Shown here piece after piece: positions 45,377 to 54,568 of a stretch of 64,000 nucleotides of DNA; the first letter of the stretch is position 1, and the number at the start of each line of letters is the position of its first letter. The DNA is taken from contig NZ_CP109013.1 of NCBI RefSeq assembly GCF_036226745.1, forward strand, positions 7,688,001 through 7,752,000, in the 5' to 3' direction. The DNA comes from Streptomyces sp. NBC_00683 (lineage in GTDB: Bacteria; Actinomycetota; Actinomycetes; Streptomycetales; Streptomycetaceae). The translations under genes and the position numbers were made by a program. The notes below the pieces were generated by a model. That model did not search any database and was not told the origin of the DNA. It saw only the letters and a program-made list of their open reading frames with translations.

Positions 45377-45520
45377 GAGATGTGCAACAACAGATGTCTC
45401 AGGGCCTGTTGGCGACAAGAACTGATGACGCCCCCGCAGTGATTGCCCCTTTGATTCGCCCTGCTCGGTGACGGAGCGTGAGATCTGAAGCCTCGTCTGT
45501 TCAGGAAGTGGCGGATCGGC

Positions 45521-47890
45521 TCATCGATCCCGGTAGGTCCGCACGTAGTCGAAGTCGGCGAGCGCGCCCGAGCGGTTGAGTGAGATGAGGCCGATCTTCA
45601 GCTCGCCCCGTACGGGGAGGGTCCAGACGCTGCCGGCCGACCAATGGACGCCGTCGCGGCTGGTGAAGGCGCGGACCTCGTGTTCCTGGTTCACGGCGTC
45701 GTGGTGGTACGTCATCCGGAGCCACAGGGTGTCGGCCGTGGGCCCCCCGAACATCGGGGCATTGGCGACGGCGGTCGGCGGGGTGGTGGTGGGGCGTTCG
45801 CCCTCCTTGCCGAACTCGCTGACATGGAGCAGGGCTCCGTTGCCGTTGGTGAGCGGCAGCACGGAGTGGACGAGCTTGAACCAGCGGTCGTCGTTCTCGT
45901 ACAGCACGAGCCCCGCCTGCTGCGCCGTGCGGTCCGGTGCGAACCGCATCCTCGTCTCGACGGTGTAGTCGCCCTGCGGTGCGTCCCGCAGGAGGACGGA
46001 GGCCCGGTTGTCGCCCAGGTAGAGCTCGGCGTCCTGCGTCGGCCAGGAGAGCGAACCGCCCCCCACGGTGACCCCGGCGGCCGGGCCCCGCACCCATTGC
46101 CAGGGGGAACCGGGGGACGTTCCCGGGACCGCGGGGGTGTCGAACTCGTCGCTGTACGCGGTGAGCAGCTTCCCGGTCCGGGGCGGATCCACCCGGGAGG
46201 TCACCGGCCGGTACAGGGCCGCCGCGCCCACGTTGTCCGCCGCGGCCCCCGAACCGCGGGCCGCGGCTCCGACAGCGCCCGGGCGGACAGCCGCGGCGGG
46301 CACCTCACGCCTCTGCACGGCCACCGGGTCCCGGAGCCGGTCGCCGGTCACCTCCACCGTCATCCGGGTACCGCGCAGCTCCACGGACACGTTGTGCCAG
46401 GTGCCCCAGGAGAAGCCGGACGGCAGCGCGGTGGCCTGCTCGCCGCGACTCCTGCCGTCCACCCGTACATCGGTGACCAGGGACCCACGTGCGCTGTCGA
46501 GCCAGGCCACGATGCGGTTGCCGGGGTCCCGATGGGCCACGGTCACGCCCGCCGCACCACCCGCCGCCGTCACTCTGAGGTCGGCCTCGGCCCGCAGTGC
46601 CGCGGGTGCGCGACCGCCGGAGACGAGGTATGCGGCCTCCGTCCCGGAGCCGGCCGGGGCGTGCACGGCATGGCCGCGGGCGTCCGGATCCGTCGCGGCG
46701 GACCAGCCGGCGGTCCCGCTGCCCTCGGCGCGCCAGCCGGAGAGACCCCCCTCGTTGAAGGTTCCGCCCGCGGCCCATGCGGTGACCGGAGCGGCCGTCG
46801 GACCGTCCGACGGCCCCGCACCCGCCCGGACGACGGGCCATCCGTCGATCCAGTCGAGCCGGTCGATGAGCATCGGACGCCGTGTCAGCTTCAGCGTGCC
46901 GTTCGACGCCGGTGCGAGGTCGGGGGCCTCGGAGGGGATGCCGTGGTAGACCAGCCAGTCCTGTCCGGACAGATCGGTCTGGATCGCGTTGTGGCCCGGA
47001 CCGATCCAACGGTTGCCGTTCGCACCGGCGACCACACCGGCCTTGCTGGTGAGGGCCATCAGATCGGTGCCCTCGTCGTCCACGAACGGACCGGTGGGAC
47101 TCGTCGAGCGGCCCGCCTTCACCTGATAGCCGCTGTAGGCGCCGTCGCAGCAGCCCGCGTCGGAGTAGAACAGGTAGTAGAAGTCGTCGCGCCGCACGAC
47201 GAAGGCGCCCTCCACACGGCGACCACGGGCGATCTGCGTGACCTCACCCTCGGTCCGGGTCCGGTCGCCGTTCATCCTCGCGACGCAGATCGTGTCGTAA
47301 CTGCCCCAGTACAGATAGGGCGTGCCGTCCGTGTCGGTGAACTGCGCCTGGTCGATGTTGCCGGCCGGGCAGCCGCTCGGCGCGGGCAGCACAGCGCCCC
47401 GGTCCGTCCAGGGGCCCGTGGGGCCGGCCGACGTGGCGAGACCCACGGTGTTGCGCCCGGGCACGGAGTAGTAGAGGTAGTACAGCCCGAACGCGTAGTG
47501 GACATCGGGCGCCCAGAGCCGCGAACCGTTGTGCCAGGCAGGCTTGTTCGCGGGAGTGAAGACCTCTCCGGCGTACTCCCAGGTCACCATGTCGGCCGAG
47601 CGCAGGATCGGCAGCATGCGCTCCCCGTCCTCGCCCTCGCTCTGCAGCACCGGATTCTGTGTGCCGTACGCGTACCAGAGGCCGTCCTTGCCCCGGATCA
47701 TCGCGGGATCGGGAAAGGTGTCCACGGCCCCGGCGGAGACCGGGTTCGTATACGTCGTCGCCGCGGACGGACGGTTCTGCGCACCGTGGGACGGCGCCGT
47801 CGCGAGGGTGAACAGCCAGAGCAGGGCGGCGACCGCGGCCGCCCACGGGGGAACGGAACGGGAGCGGACGGTTCTTCGCACGCGTCTCAT
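45521..47890 (-). CDS. Secreted GH43-family enzyme with two C-terminal beta-sandwich modules
   Basis: About 789 residues. The signal peptide includes AAAVAALLWLFTLATAPSHGA. The GH43 five-bladed domain (about 45-345) has the three expected acids: FPDPAMI (Asp61), GNIDQAQFTDTDG (Asp180) and RRVEGAFVV (Glu227). Two sandwich modules follow: about 370-545 (SGWRAEGSG onward) and about 570-789 (AYSDEFDTPAV ... GLVLYENDDRWFKLVHS), the latter like the GH43 C-terminal/DUF1349 concanavalin fold. GH43 enzymes act on arabinan, xylan or galactan side chains. Its ATG overlaps the sulfatase stop as ATGA. It is the last gene of the sulfatase operon, so the substrate may be a sulfated polysaccharide. Confidence 0.88.
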   Translation of the reverse strand: MRRVRRTVRSRSVPPWAAAVAALLWLFTLATAPSHGAQNRPSAATTYTNPVSAGAVDTFPDPAMIRGKDGLWYAYGTQNPVLQSEGEDGERMLPILRSADMVTWEYAGEVFTPANKPAWHNGSRLWAPDVHYAFGLYYLYYSVPGRNTVGLATSAGPTGPWTDRGAVLPAPSGCPAGNIDQAQFTDTDGTPYLYWGSYDTICVARMNGDRTRTEGEVTQIARGRRVEGAFVVRRDDFYYLFYSDAGCCDGAYSGYQVKAGRSTSPTGPFVDDEGTDLMALTSKAGVVAGANGNRWIGPGHNAIQTDLSGQDWLVYHGIPSEAPDLAPASNGTLKLTRRPMLIDRLDWIDGWPVVRAGAGPSDGPTAAPVTAWAAGGTFNEGGLSGWRAEGSGTAGWSAATDPDARGHAVHAPAGSGTEAAYLVSGGRAPAALRAEADLRVTAAGGAAGVTVAHRDPGNRIVAWLDSARGSLVTDVRVDGRSRGEQATALPSGFSWGTWHNVSVELRGTRMTVEVTGDRLRDPVAVQRREVPAAAVRPGAVGAAARGSGAAADNVGAAALYRPVTSRVDPPRTGKLLTAYSDEFDTPAVPGTSPGSPWQWVRGPAAGVTVGGGSLSWPTQDAELYLGDNRASVLLRDAPQGDYTVETRMRFAPDRTAQQAGLVLYENDDRWFKLVHSVLPLTNGNGALLHVSEFGKEGERPTTTPPTAVANAPMFGGPTADTLWLRMTYHHDAVNQEHEVRAFTSRDGVHWSAGSVWTLPVRGELKIGLISLNRSGALADFDYVRTYRDR

Positions 47891-49413
47891 GTGGTCTCCG
47901 TGAGTGTGGTCTCCGTGAGGCTCCCGCCCGGATCCGCGGGCGCGGTCCAGGTCGTGCCGCCGGTCTCGAAGGCGCTGAGGCTGGGGTCGTGGTCCGAGGC
48001 ACCGATGTCGTACATCGACGTCATCCAGTGGTAGAAGTTGTCGCCGCGCTCACGCAGCAGCTCGTACAGCCGTCGCATCAACCGGCGTCGCACCGCCGCG
48101 CATTCGGGATGCATGTACCGGTTGCTGAGCTCGTGCGGATCCGCTTCGAGGTCGTACAGCTCGTTGACCGACTCCGGATTGACGACGAGCTTGTAGCGGT
48201 CGTCGCGGATCATCCGCTGCGGATACGGGAAGTGGTGGCCGTGGAACTCGGCGACGAGCTCCCCCGGCCAGTCGGGGTGCTCGCCGCGGACCAGGGGAAC
48301 CAGGCTGCGGCTGTCCACCGCGGGCGAGGTGTCGCAGCCCGCCAGTTCCAGCAGGGTCGCCGTGCAGTCGGTGAGACCGACCAGCTCGTCCCTCACCTGC
48401 GGGGGCGCACCGGGGATCCGCACGATGCCGGGGATGCGGTAGATGTCCTCGTACATGGCCGGCCCCTTGTCGTGCAGCCGGTGCGCGCCGGTGAACTCCC
48501 CGTGGTCCGCGGTGAAGAACACCGAGGTGTCGTCCTCCAGCCCCAGTTCGTCCAGGCGGGTCAGTATGCGCCCGATCTGCTCGTCGATCATGGTGACGTA
48601 GCCCCAGTAGACCGCGATGAGCTTGCGGGTGGTCTCGATCGGGATGGTGTCGAAGGCCCAGTGGGCGCTGTAGTTGCGCTGCACCGGAGGCTTTCCCTCG
48701 AAGGTCTCGGCCATCGAGGGCGGCAGTTCGACGAGAGCCGGATCGTAGAGGTCGTAGTAGGCGTCGGGCAGCAGGTAGGGCAGGTGCGGTCCGAAGAAGT
48801 GGGTCGCGAGGAAGAAGGGGCGGCCGCCGGCCGCGTACCGCTCCAGGTGCTCGATGGCGCGGGTGGCGAGGTAGTACTCGAACGTCGCTTCCACCGGCTG
48901 GTGCAGCCGGGCGGCGAGCAGATTTCCCGGATTGCCTCCCGGAGCCGTTCCCCGTACCGGTTCGGAGATCCGGTACGGCGGCAGCCCGCGCTCCTCCAGG
49001 TACGCCAGGTAGTCCGGATGGTCGACGGGGTTGTGCCAGCCGGGCAGGTCGGGGCCCTCGAAGCCGTACGAGGAGGCGTTGCGGTGGGTGCCGCCGTGCC
49101 ACTTCCCGATCAGCCCGAGCCGGTAGTCGCGTGCGCGCAGCGCGTCGGGGAAGGTGAAGGCGTCCTCGCGCAGGTCCTCGAGATAGCCGACGTTTCGCTC
49201 GTAGTTGGCGAGCAGCCGGTGGCGGAACGGCGCCTGCCCGGTGAGCAGGCTCGCCCGGGCGGGGGTGCAGATCGCCGTGGGCGTGTAGAAGCGGTCGAAG
49301 CGCGTCCCGGTGGCCGCCAGCCGGTCCAGGTTCGGTGTGGCGACATGCGGGTTCCCGTAGCAGCCGAGGGTGTCCACCCGGTGCTGGTCCGTCATGAGGA
49401 ACAGCAGGTTCAC
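47887..49413 (-). CDS. Type I (formylglycine) sulfatase
   Basis: About 508 residues from a GTG that overlaps the stop of the binding-protein gene (GTGA). N-terminal LLFLMTDQHRVDTLGCYGNP gives the first metal-binding aspartate. CTPARASLLTG (Cys49-x-Pro-x-Arg) is the sequence converted to formylglycine. GLIGKWHGG and FFTADHGEFTGAH supply further active-site and metal residues. There is no signal peptide, so the enzyme should act in the cytoplasm. It hydrolyses sulfate esters of aryl compounds or sugars. Its place between an SsuABC-like importer and a GH43 enzyme suggests removal of sulfate from imported molecules. A formylglycine-generating enzyme is not present in this window. Confidence 0.92.
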   Translation of the reverse strand: MNLLFLMTDQHRVDTLGCYGNPHVATPNLDRLAATGTRFDRFYTPTAICTPARASLLTGQAPFRHRLLANYERNVGYLEDLREDAFTFPDALRARDYRLGLIGKWHGGTHRNASSYGFEGPDLPGWHNPVDHPDYLAYLEERGLPPYRISEPVRGTAPGGNPGNLLAARLHQPVEATFEYYLATRAIEHLERYAAGGRPFFLATHFFGPHLPYLLPDAYYDLYDPALVELPPSMAETFEGKPPVQRNYSAHWAFDTIPIETTRKLIAVYWGYVTMIDEQIGRILTRLDELGLEDDTSVFFTADHGEFTGAHRLHDKGPAMYEDIYRIPGIVRIPGAPPQVRDELVGLTDCTATLLELAGCDTSPAVDSRSLVPLVRGEHPDWPGELVAEFHGHHFPYPQRMIRDDRYKLVVNPESVNELYDLEADPHELSNRYMHPECAAVRRRLMRRLYELLRERGDNFYHWMTSMYDIGASDHDPSLSAFETGGTTWTAPADPGGSLTETTLTETT

Positions 49414-50393
49414 TTGCCGTACGCCTTCGTGTAGAGGTCGCCGTCGTAGTACGTCTCCGGCGACGGCGCCTTCTCGAGCTGCCCGGTACCGACGAAGAAG
49501 GTTCCGAGCCCGTCCAGCCAGGAGCCCACCGTGCCGTTCTCGGTCGCGGCGACCAGCTCGGCCGTGGACATGGTCTTCACGTTCCGGGCATCGGCCGCCA
49601 CCGCCTTGCGGTCGATCTTCAGCAGGGAGGCCGCGACGTCGATGGACTCGTCCGGGTGCGCGGCACGCCAGTCGTTGGCCTTCTGGAGGACCTTGACGAC
49701 CTTGGTGGTGAGCCCCTTCCCGGTCCCGTTGGCGCCGACGAACGCCGTCGGGAACGCCTTGTCCGTGAAGTCCTCGGTGCTCGCGACCTCCTGGAGGCCG
49801 GGCTTCCGCTTCTTGATGGTGTCGATCAGGGGATACCAGAGCCCGGCCCCGTCGATCTGTCCGGACACGAACGCGGAGACGACGGTGGACGGATCCATCG
49901 GGACCTTCTCGATGTCCTTCGCCGTCATTCCGGCCTTCTGCAGGGCGAGGTTGAGCGCCATCTCCCCGGACGTCCCCTCGGGCACGCCGACCTTCTTGCC
50001 CTTGAGGTCCGCGATGGACGTGATGCCGGGCTGGGCGATGACGCGGTCGGCATGGGCGAGCGTGTTGATCGCGACGACCTTCGCCTTGCCGGACGCGGGG
50101 AGCCACATCGCGCCGGGGCCGATGTAACCGAAGTCCAGGTCGCCCGCGCCGAGCGCCTGGATCTGCAGGGGGCCGTTCGTGAAGATCTTGTACTCGGGCG
50201 ACAGGCCCTGCTCCTTCCACAGCCCCTGCTTGTCGGCGATGGCCAGCAGACTCGCGCCGTTGTAGTCGCTGATGTAGCCGAAGCGGACCTTCTGCCCGCT
50301 GTCGGCCGAGGAGTCACCGGAGCATCCGGTCACGGAGAGTGCCAGGACGGACACGGCGGTGGCCGCCGTCAGGGCGCGCTGAGGTATACGCAT
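49410..50393 (-). CDS. SsuA/TauA-like ABC substrate-binding lipoprotein
   Basis: About 327 residues. Lipoprotein signal LALSVTGC with the lipidated Cys at 24. The mature part is a type II periplasmic-binding fold of the nitrate/sulfonate/taurine group: RFGYISDYNGASLLAIADKQGLWKEQGL, DLDFGYIGPGAMWLPASG, GKKVGVPEGTSGEMALNLAL, and GQIDGAGLWYPL. It lies 49 bp after the ATPase gene, and its stop overlaps the sulfatase start. The ligand is likely a sulfate ester, sulfonate or related sulfur compound, inferred from the adjacent sulfatase. Confidence 0.88.
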   Translation of the reverse strand: MRIPQRALTAATAVSVLALSVTGCSGDSSADSGQKVRFGYISDYNGASLLAIADKQGLWKEQGLSPEYKIFTNGPLQIQALGAGDLDFGYIGPGAMWLPASGKAKVVAINTLAHADRVIAQPGITSIADLKGKKVGVPEGTSGEMALNLALQKAGMTAKDIEKVPMDPSTVVSAFVSGQIDGAGLWYPLIDTIKKRKPGLQEVASTEDFTDKAFPTAFVGANGTGKGLTTKVVKVLQKANDWRAAHPDESIDVAASLLKIDRKAVAADARNVKTMSTAELVAATENGTVGSWLDGLGTFFVGTGQLEKAPSPETYYDGDLYTKAYGK

Positions 50394-50442
50394 GACGAAG
50401 TGATCCTTAGGGAGGTAAGAGGTGGGCGGGGGATCGGAGCGA

Positions 50443-51225
50443 TCAGGCGACCGGCGCTACCGGAGCCTGGTGGTAGACCGCCTGCCAGACCGTGTTGCGG
50501 ATGCGGGCGAATTCGGGGGAGAGCCGGATGGCCTCGGTACGCGGATAGGGCAGGTCGACGTCGATCACCGAGTGGATACGGCCCGGCCGTGCCGCCATCA
50601 CCACGACGCGCCGGGCGAGGTAGACGGCCTCGTCCACGTCGTGCGTGACGAACAGGACTGTGCGCCGCTCCCGGCTCCAGGTGTCCAGGAGCCGGTCCTG
50701 AAGCTGAACCCGTGTCAGGGCGTCCAGCGCTCCGAACGGCTCGTCCATCAGCAGCACCTGCGGATCCACCGCGTAGGCACGGGCGATGGCGCAGCGCTGC
50801 TTCATCCCGCCGGACAGCGTCTTGGGCAGTGCCTCCGCGAAGTCGGACAGCCCCACCAGTTCGATGGCACGCTCGGCCCTGCGCCTTCGTTCCGCCCGGG
50901 GTACGGATGCCAGCTTCAGCCCGAACTCGACGTTGCCGCGCACCGTCAGCCAGGGGAAGAGCGCGTACTGCTGGAAGATGACGCCCCTGTCCGGTCCGGG
51001 ACCGGTGACCGGCCGGCCGTCGACGAGGACCTCGCCCCCGGTCGGCGTGGTGAGTCCGGCGGCCAGATTGAGCAGGGTGCTCTTGCCGCACCCGGATGGG
51101 CCGACGACGGTGACGAACTCCTCGTCGCCGATGTCCAGCGACACCTGGTCCAGGGCCGTGAACAGCGAGTTCTTCATCGGGAAGGTCCGGGACACCTGCC
51201 GGAAGGAGATTTTGGCGTCGTTCAT
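50443..51225 (-). CDS. SsuB/TauB-like ABC transporter ATPase
   Basis: About 260 residues. Walker [20 protein letters not shown]-loop [12 protein letters not shown], signature [15 protein letters not shown], Walker [15 protein letters not shown], and H-loop [12 protein letters not shown]. The PxGALD and FPWLTV pattern is that of nitrate/sulfonate/taurine importers. The ATG overlaps the permease stop by four bases (ATGA), so translation of the two is coupled. It powers import with the adjacent permease and lipoprotein. Confidence 0.93.
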   Translation of the reverse strand: MNDAKISFRQVSRTFPMKNSLFTALDQVSLDIGDEEFVTVVGPSGCGKSTLLNLAAGLTTPTGGEVLVDGRPVTGPGPDRGVIFQQYALFPWLTVRGNVEFGLKLASVPRAERRRRAERAIELVGLSDFAEALPKTLSGGMKQRCAIARAYAVDPQVLLMDEPFGALDALTRVQLQDRLLDTWSRERRTVLFVTHDVDEAVYLARRVVVMAARPGRIHSVIDVDLPYPRTEAIRLSPEFARIRNTVWQAVYHQAPVAPVA

Positions 51226-52055
51226 CGGGTCTCCTGCCAGCGGGTGAGACGACGTTCGGCGAGCAGCAGCAGACGGTCCATCAGCAGCCCGAGGACTCCG
51301 ATGGTGATCAGCCCGACGAAGATGGTGGGGAGGTCGTAGTAGAGCTGGGCCTGCTGCATCCGGAAGCCCAGACCCTCCTGCGCGGCGATCAGCTCCGCGG
51401 CGACGAGCGTCCCCCAGGCCGATCCCAGCCCGATGCGCATCCCGACGAGGATGAACGGGGCTGACGCCGGCACGACCACCTTGACGAAGACGGTCCCGTC
51501 CCGCGCGCCGAGCACCCGCGCCGCGTCGATGAGCGTGCGGTCCACGCCGACGACCCCCTGGAAGGCGGCCACCACGCTCGACAGGAAAGCCGCCAGGAAG
51601 ATCACGAACACCTTGGGCACCTCGCCGATGCCCAGCAGCACGATCGCCAGTGGAATCAGCGCCAGGGGCGGCACCGTACGGAAGAACTGGACGTACGGCT
51701 CCAGCAGGCCGCGCGCCACCGGGTACCACCCCATCAGAAAGCCGACGGGCACGGCCAGCAGGGTGCCCAGCGCGAAGCCCGTCAGCACCCGGCGCAGACT
51801 CGCGAGGGCGTCCACCGGCAACGTGCCGTCGGCGATCAGCTCGCCGGCCCGGTCCGCGACCGCGACCGGGCCCGGGAGCGCCTGCACACCCGCACGGGCC
51901 AGCAGGGCCCAGGCGCCCACACCGACGGCCAGTGCGATCAGATTGAGCCCGAGCGCAGGCAGGAAGGAGCGCTTGTCGCGGAGGGTACGGGCCCGCCGGG
52001 CACGGGCTGCCTGCCCGGGCACGGCTTCCTCGATCGGTATCTCCGTGGAACTCAT
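51222..52055 (-). CDS. SsuC/TauC-like ABC transporter permease
   Basis: About 277 residues with six predicted membrane segments. After a charged N-terminus ([15 protein letters not shown]), helices include [39 protein letters not shown] and [20 protein letters not shown]. The EAA-like loop is [48 protein letters not shown]. This is the SsuC/TauC class. ATG overlaps the ROK stop (ATGA). Second gene of the operon. Confidence 0.92.
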   Translation of the reverse strand: MSSTEIPIEEAVPGQAARARRARTLRDKRSFLPALGLNLIALAVGVGAWALLARAGVQALPGPVAVADRAGELIADGTLPVDALASLRRVLTGFALGTLLAVPVGFLMGWYPVARGLLEPYVQFFRTVPPLALIPLAIVLLGIGEVPKVFVIFLAAFLSSVVAAFQGVVGVDRTLIDAARVLGARDGTVFVKVVVPASAPFILVGMRIGLGSAWGTLVAAELIAAQEGLGFRMQQAQLYYDLPTIFVGLITIGVLGLLMDRLLLLAERRLTRWQETR

Positions 52056-53263
52056 AGGACGTCCTCGGGGTCTTCGGTGCCCGGATAGCGGGCGAGCAGC
52101 GGCGATTCATGAAGGGCGAGAGCCACGCCGCCGAGTGCACCGCCCGCCTCGTCGAGCGCGGCTCGCCGCAGCGTCACACCGTCCCGGGCGAACGGCAGTA
52201 CATGGCTGTCGAGGGCTTGCCCGACCGGTCCCAGCAGGGCATCTCCCGCGCGGGCGAGTTCGCCGCCCAGCACGATGACTCCGGGCCCGACGGCGTTGAC
52301 GACCGCGGCGAGTACCGCACCTGTCCGGGCCCCGGCCGCGGCGAGCACCTCGTGCGCGGCAGGCTCTCCGCTGTCGCTCGCGGCCAGCAGGGCGGTGACG
52401 TCCTCGGCGGTTCCGCCCAGGCTTCGGTAGGCGTCGAGGACGGCGCCCACCGAAGCGACCGTCTCCAGGCAGCCGGTGCCGCCGCACTCGCACGGCACGC
52501 CCGCGGGATCGGCGGTTATGTGCCCGAGCTCGCCCGCGAGGCCGTCCACGCCCCGGTGCAGCGAACCGTTCACGACGAGGCCGCCGCCCACCCCGTGCGA
52601 CAGCCGCAGGTAGAGCACGTCCCGGTAGCCCGCCGCCGCTCCCCAAGCGCACTCGGCGAGCGCGGCGAGACGGGTGTTGTTGTCCAGCAGCACGGGCGCG
52701 CCGAACCGCTTGCCCAGCAGCTCTGTGAGAGCCGCCAGGGGACCGTCCGGCACCTGCCCCTCCCGGGTCAGCCGGACCGGCCCCACGACACCGACGCCGA
52801 CCGCCCCCGTCGAGCCGAGAGCCGTCAGCCGCGGCGTCGATCCGGAGATCGACTCCACGAGCTGCTCGGCCAGTTCGACCCTTCGCTCCCAGGAGAGCCC
52901 GGGCCCATGGGCCGCACTCGCCGAACCGATCACCTCATGGGCCACATTGGCCGCCGCCACATGGACGGCGCGGCGCGCGAAGTCGATTCCGATGGCCTGC
53001 CCGGCCGCGGGGTTGAGCGTGAGGTGCTCGACGGGACGGCCGCGCCGGCGAGGGCCGGGGTTCGCCGCGGACGGCACGACGGCTCCGCTCGCGACCAGCG
53101 TCCCGACGATGTCGTACAGCGTGGTGCGGGACAGTCCCGCGCGGCGTCCGAGCTCGGCTCGGCTCTGCGGTCCGTGCCTGCGCAGCAGGCCGAGTACGAG
53201 TTCCTCGTGCCCGCGTCTGAGCCGTGACAGCGGGCCACCTTGAGAGTGCATGGCCATCAGCAT
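52052..53263 (-). CDS. ROK-family transcriptional regulator
   Basis: Up to 403 residues. The N-terminal winged helix ([39 protein letters not shown]) is followed by an actin-like ROK domain: [34 protein letters not shown], the ROK signature [22 protein letters not shown], and the zinc motif [10 protein letters not shown]. Such proteins repress sugar-catabolic operons and are released by a sugar or sugar phosphate. First gene of the sulfatase/GH43/ABC operon, so it probably autoregulates it. No good ribosome site is visible at 53263; ATGs at 53257 and 53251 are alternatives. Confidence 0.9.
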   Translation of the reverse strand: MLMAMHSQGGPLSRLRRGHEELVLGLLRRHGPQSRAELGRRAGLSRTTLYDIVGTLVASGAVVPSAANPGPRRRGRPVEHLTLNPAAGQAIGIDFARRAVHVAAANVAHEVIGSASAAHGPGLSWERRVELAEQLVESISGSTPRLTALGSTGAVGVGVVGPVRLTREGQVPDGPLAALTELLGKRFGAPVLLDNNTRLAALAECAWGAAAGYRDVLYLRLSHGVGGGLVVNGSLHRGVDGLAGELGHITADPAGVPCECGGTGCLETVASVGAVLDAYRSLGGTAEDVTALLAASDSGEPAAHEVLAAAGARTGAVLAAVVNAVGPGVIVLGGELARAGDALLGPVGQALDSHVLPFARDGVTLRRAALDEAGGALGGVALALHESPLLARYPGTEDPEDVL

Positions 53264-53710
53264 GGTGAGGCCGCGATTTTTTCGTCAACTTCCCGGAAAA
53301 ATGTTCATGATGCTGCAACGCGGGTCGGTTCGGACGTCCCGCACGCGGCGGAAGCCGATCCTCGGTCCTCAGGAACGGCCCGCCGGCCGGTGGCACCGGG
53401 CGATCGGTACGACCACCGCCGCGACGTCCGCGGGCCGTCTCAACTCTCACTGGCAAAGCAGGGAGTGAACCGTCCGGGACCGGAACACCGGCGCACCGCC
53501 GCCGCCCAAACATCGCCTCGGCGTGGCGTGCCGTCCAACGGGTGACATCTGGCCGACTGTCACACGAAGAGCCCATGGAGTCCCTCGAATGCGGCCCTCC
53601 CCAGTGGTGGGACACGGCAATTCAGCTGACGGTGGATCACGTCGCACCTGCGATCCGATGAGCCGACAACCAGCCGGCCGTCGCGGGGGTGGTGAAAGGA
53701 CTGTGTATTC
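53264..53710. other. Divergent promoter region of the sulfatase operon and the repeat protein
   Basis: No gene supported in 447 bp. The part next to the ROK gene is strikingly A/T-rich and carries the operator-like repeat at 53276-53302. The part next to the repeat-protein gene ends with GAAAGGA before the ATG. No convincing minus-10/minus-35 pair was found for that gene. Confidence 0.5.
53276..53302. promoter_or_regulatory. Candidate ROK operator
   Basis: ATTTTTTCG, 9-nt spacer, CCGGAAAAAT: an imperfect A/T-rich inverted repeat starting 13 bp upstream of the ROK gene. ROK repressors often bind A/T-rich half-sites of this kind, so it is a plausible autoregulatory operator. Not verified. Confidence 0.45.
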
Positions 53711-54442
53711 ATGCGCTCTGCCCGCACCCTGTTCGCATCGGCCGCCGTCACGGCGGTCCTCGCGGTCTCTGCCCCAGCCGCTTACGCCGTGACCTCGGCG
53801 GACGACTGGGACAAGGACAGCGGCTCCTCATCGAGCAGCAGCAGCAACGACGACCGCGAGAAGCCCGACTCCTGGAAGCACGAGAAGCCGGAGGGCGGCG
53901 TGCACACCGGTGGCGGTGCGCTGGCCGGTATCACGGCGGACGACTGGCAGAAGGACAAGGAGGAGGAGTCCACGGGCAGCAACGCGGACCGTGAGAAGCC
54001 GGAGTCGTGGAAGCACGAGAAGCCGGAGGGCGGCGTGCACACCGGTGGCGGTGCGCTGGCCGGTATCACGGCGGACGACTGGCAGAAGGACAAGGAGGAG
54101 GAGTCCACGGGCAGCAACGCGGACCGTGAGAAGCCGGAGTCGTGGAAGCACGAGAAGCCGGAGGGCGGCGTGCACACCGGTGGCGGTGCGCTGGCCGGTA
54201 TCACGGCCGACGACTGGCAGAAGGACAAGGAAGAGGGCTCCGAGTCCGGCAGCACCACGGGCAGCGAGAAGTCCGAGACCTGGAAGCACGAGAAGCCGGA
54301 GGGCGGCGTCCACACCGGCGGTGGAGCGATGGCTCTGTCCGGCGGCGGCCTGGCAGCGGGCTCCGTGCTGATGCTCGGCGGTATCGGAGCGGCCGCATAC
54401 CGGCTGCGCCGCCGCAACGCCTCGGGTGTCGCGGCAGCCTGA
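53711..54442 (+). CDS. Secreted tandem-repeat surface protein, likely substrate of the adjacent sortase
   Basis: A 243-residue protein. Signal peptide MRSARTLFASAAVTAVLAVS, cleavage after AYA (about residue 26). The mature chain is four repeats of about 45 residues with DDWQKDKEE, a Ser/Gly/Glu stretch, REKPESWKHEKPEGGVHTGGGALAGITA. Repeats 2 and 3 are identical. The last repeat runs into a hydrophobic segment (GGGLAAGSVLMLGGIGAAAY) and the positive tail RLRRR, the layout of a sortase sorting signal. There is no LPxTG or LAxTG; EGGVHTGGGA takes its place and also occurs in each upstream repeat. The chain is highly acidic and polar. GAAAGGA precedes the ATG. The sortase gene follows after 126 bp. 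Confidence 0.85.
   Translation: MRSARTLFASAAVTAVLAVSAPAAYAVTSADDWDKDSGSSSSSSSNDDREKPDSWKHEKPEGGVHTGGGALAGITADDWQKDKEEESTGSNADREKPESWKHEKPEGGVHTGGGALAGITADDWQKDKEEESTGSNADREKPESWKHEKPEGGVHTGGGALAGITADDWQKDKEEGSESGSTTGSEKSETWKHEKPEGGVHTGGGAMALSGGGLAAGSVLMLGGIGAAAYRLRRRNASGVAAA
53801..54328 (+). repeat. Four in-frame tandem repeats of about 135 bp
   Basis: Units start at 53801 (138 bp, serine-rich variant), 53939, 54074 (both 135 bp and identical as read, silent sites included) and 54209 (about 120 bp, diverged spacer). Each encodes a WKHEKPEGGVHTGGGA core. Exact identity of the two central units indicates recent duplication or homogenisation, so copy number may vary between strains. Confidence 0.93.
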
Positions 54443-54476
54443 CAGGCGCCCGCTCGGCCGAAGGTATTCCTGTCGT

Positions 54477-54503
54477 GGCCGCCGCCCTTCCCGGGCGGTG
54501 GCC
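54477..54503 (+). terminator. Hairpin between the repeat-protein and sortase genes
   Basis: GGCCGCCGCCC, loop TTCCC, GGGCGGTGGCC: 11-bp stem with one G-T pair, 35 bp after the repeat-protein stop. It may reduce transcription into the sortase gene so that enzyme is made below substrate level. Confidence 0.55.
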
Positions 54504-54568
54504 GCGCCGATTTTCCCCTGCGTTTCCCGGTCCGTTCCGCCCCGCCCTCCTCGTACACGAAAGGCAGC

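Noticed and set aside
49414..50220. A 777-codon frame joining sulfatase with upstream sequence
   Set aside because: The upstream part is the out-of-frame shadow of the substrate-binding protein gene; the sulfatase starts at the GTG overlapping that gene's stop.
53801..54328. CRISPR or minisatellite array
   Set aside because: The 135-bp units are in frame within a secreted protein and have no spacers.
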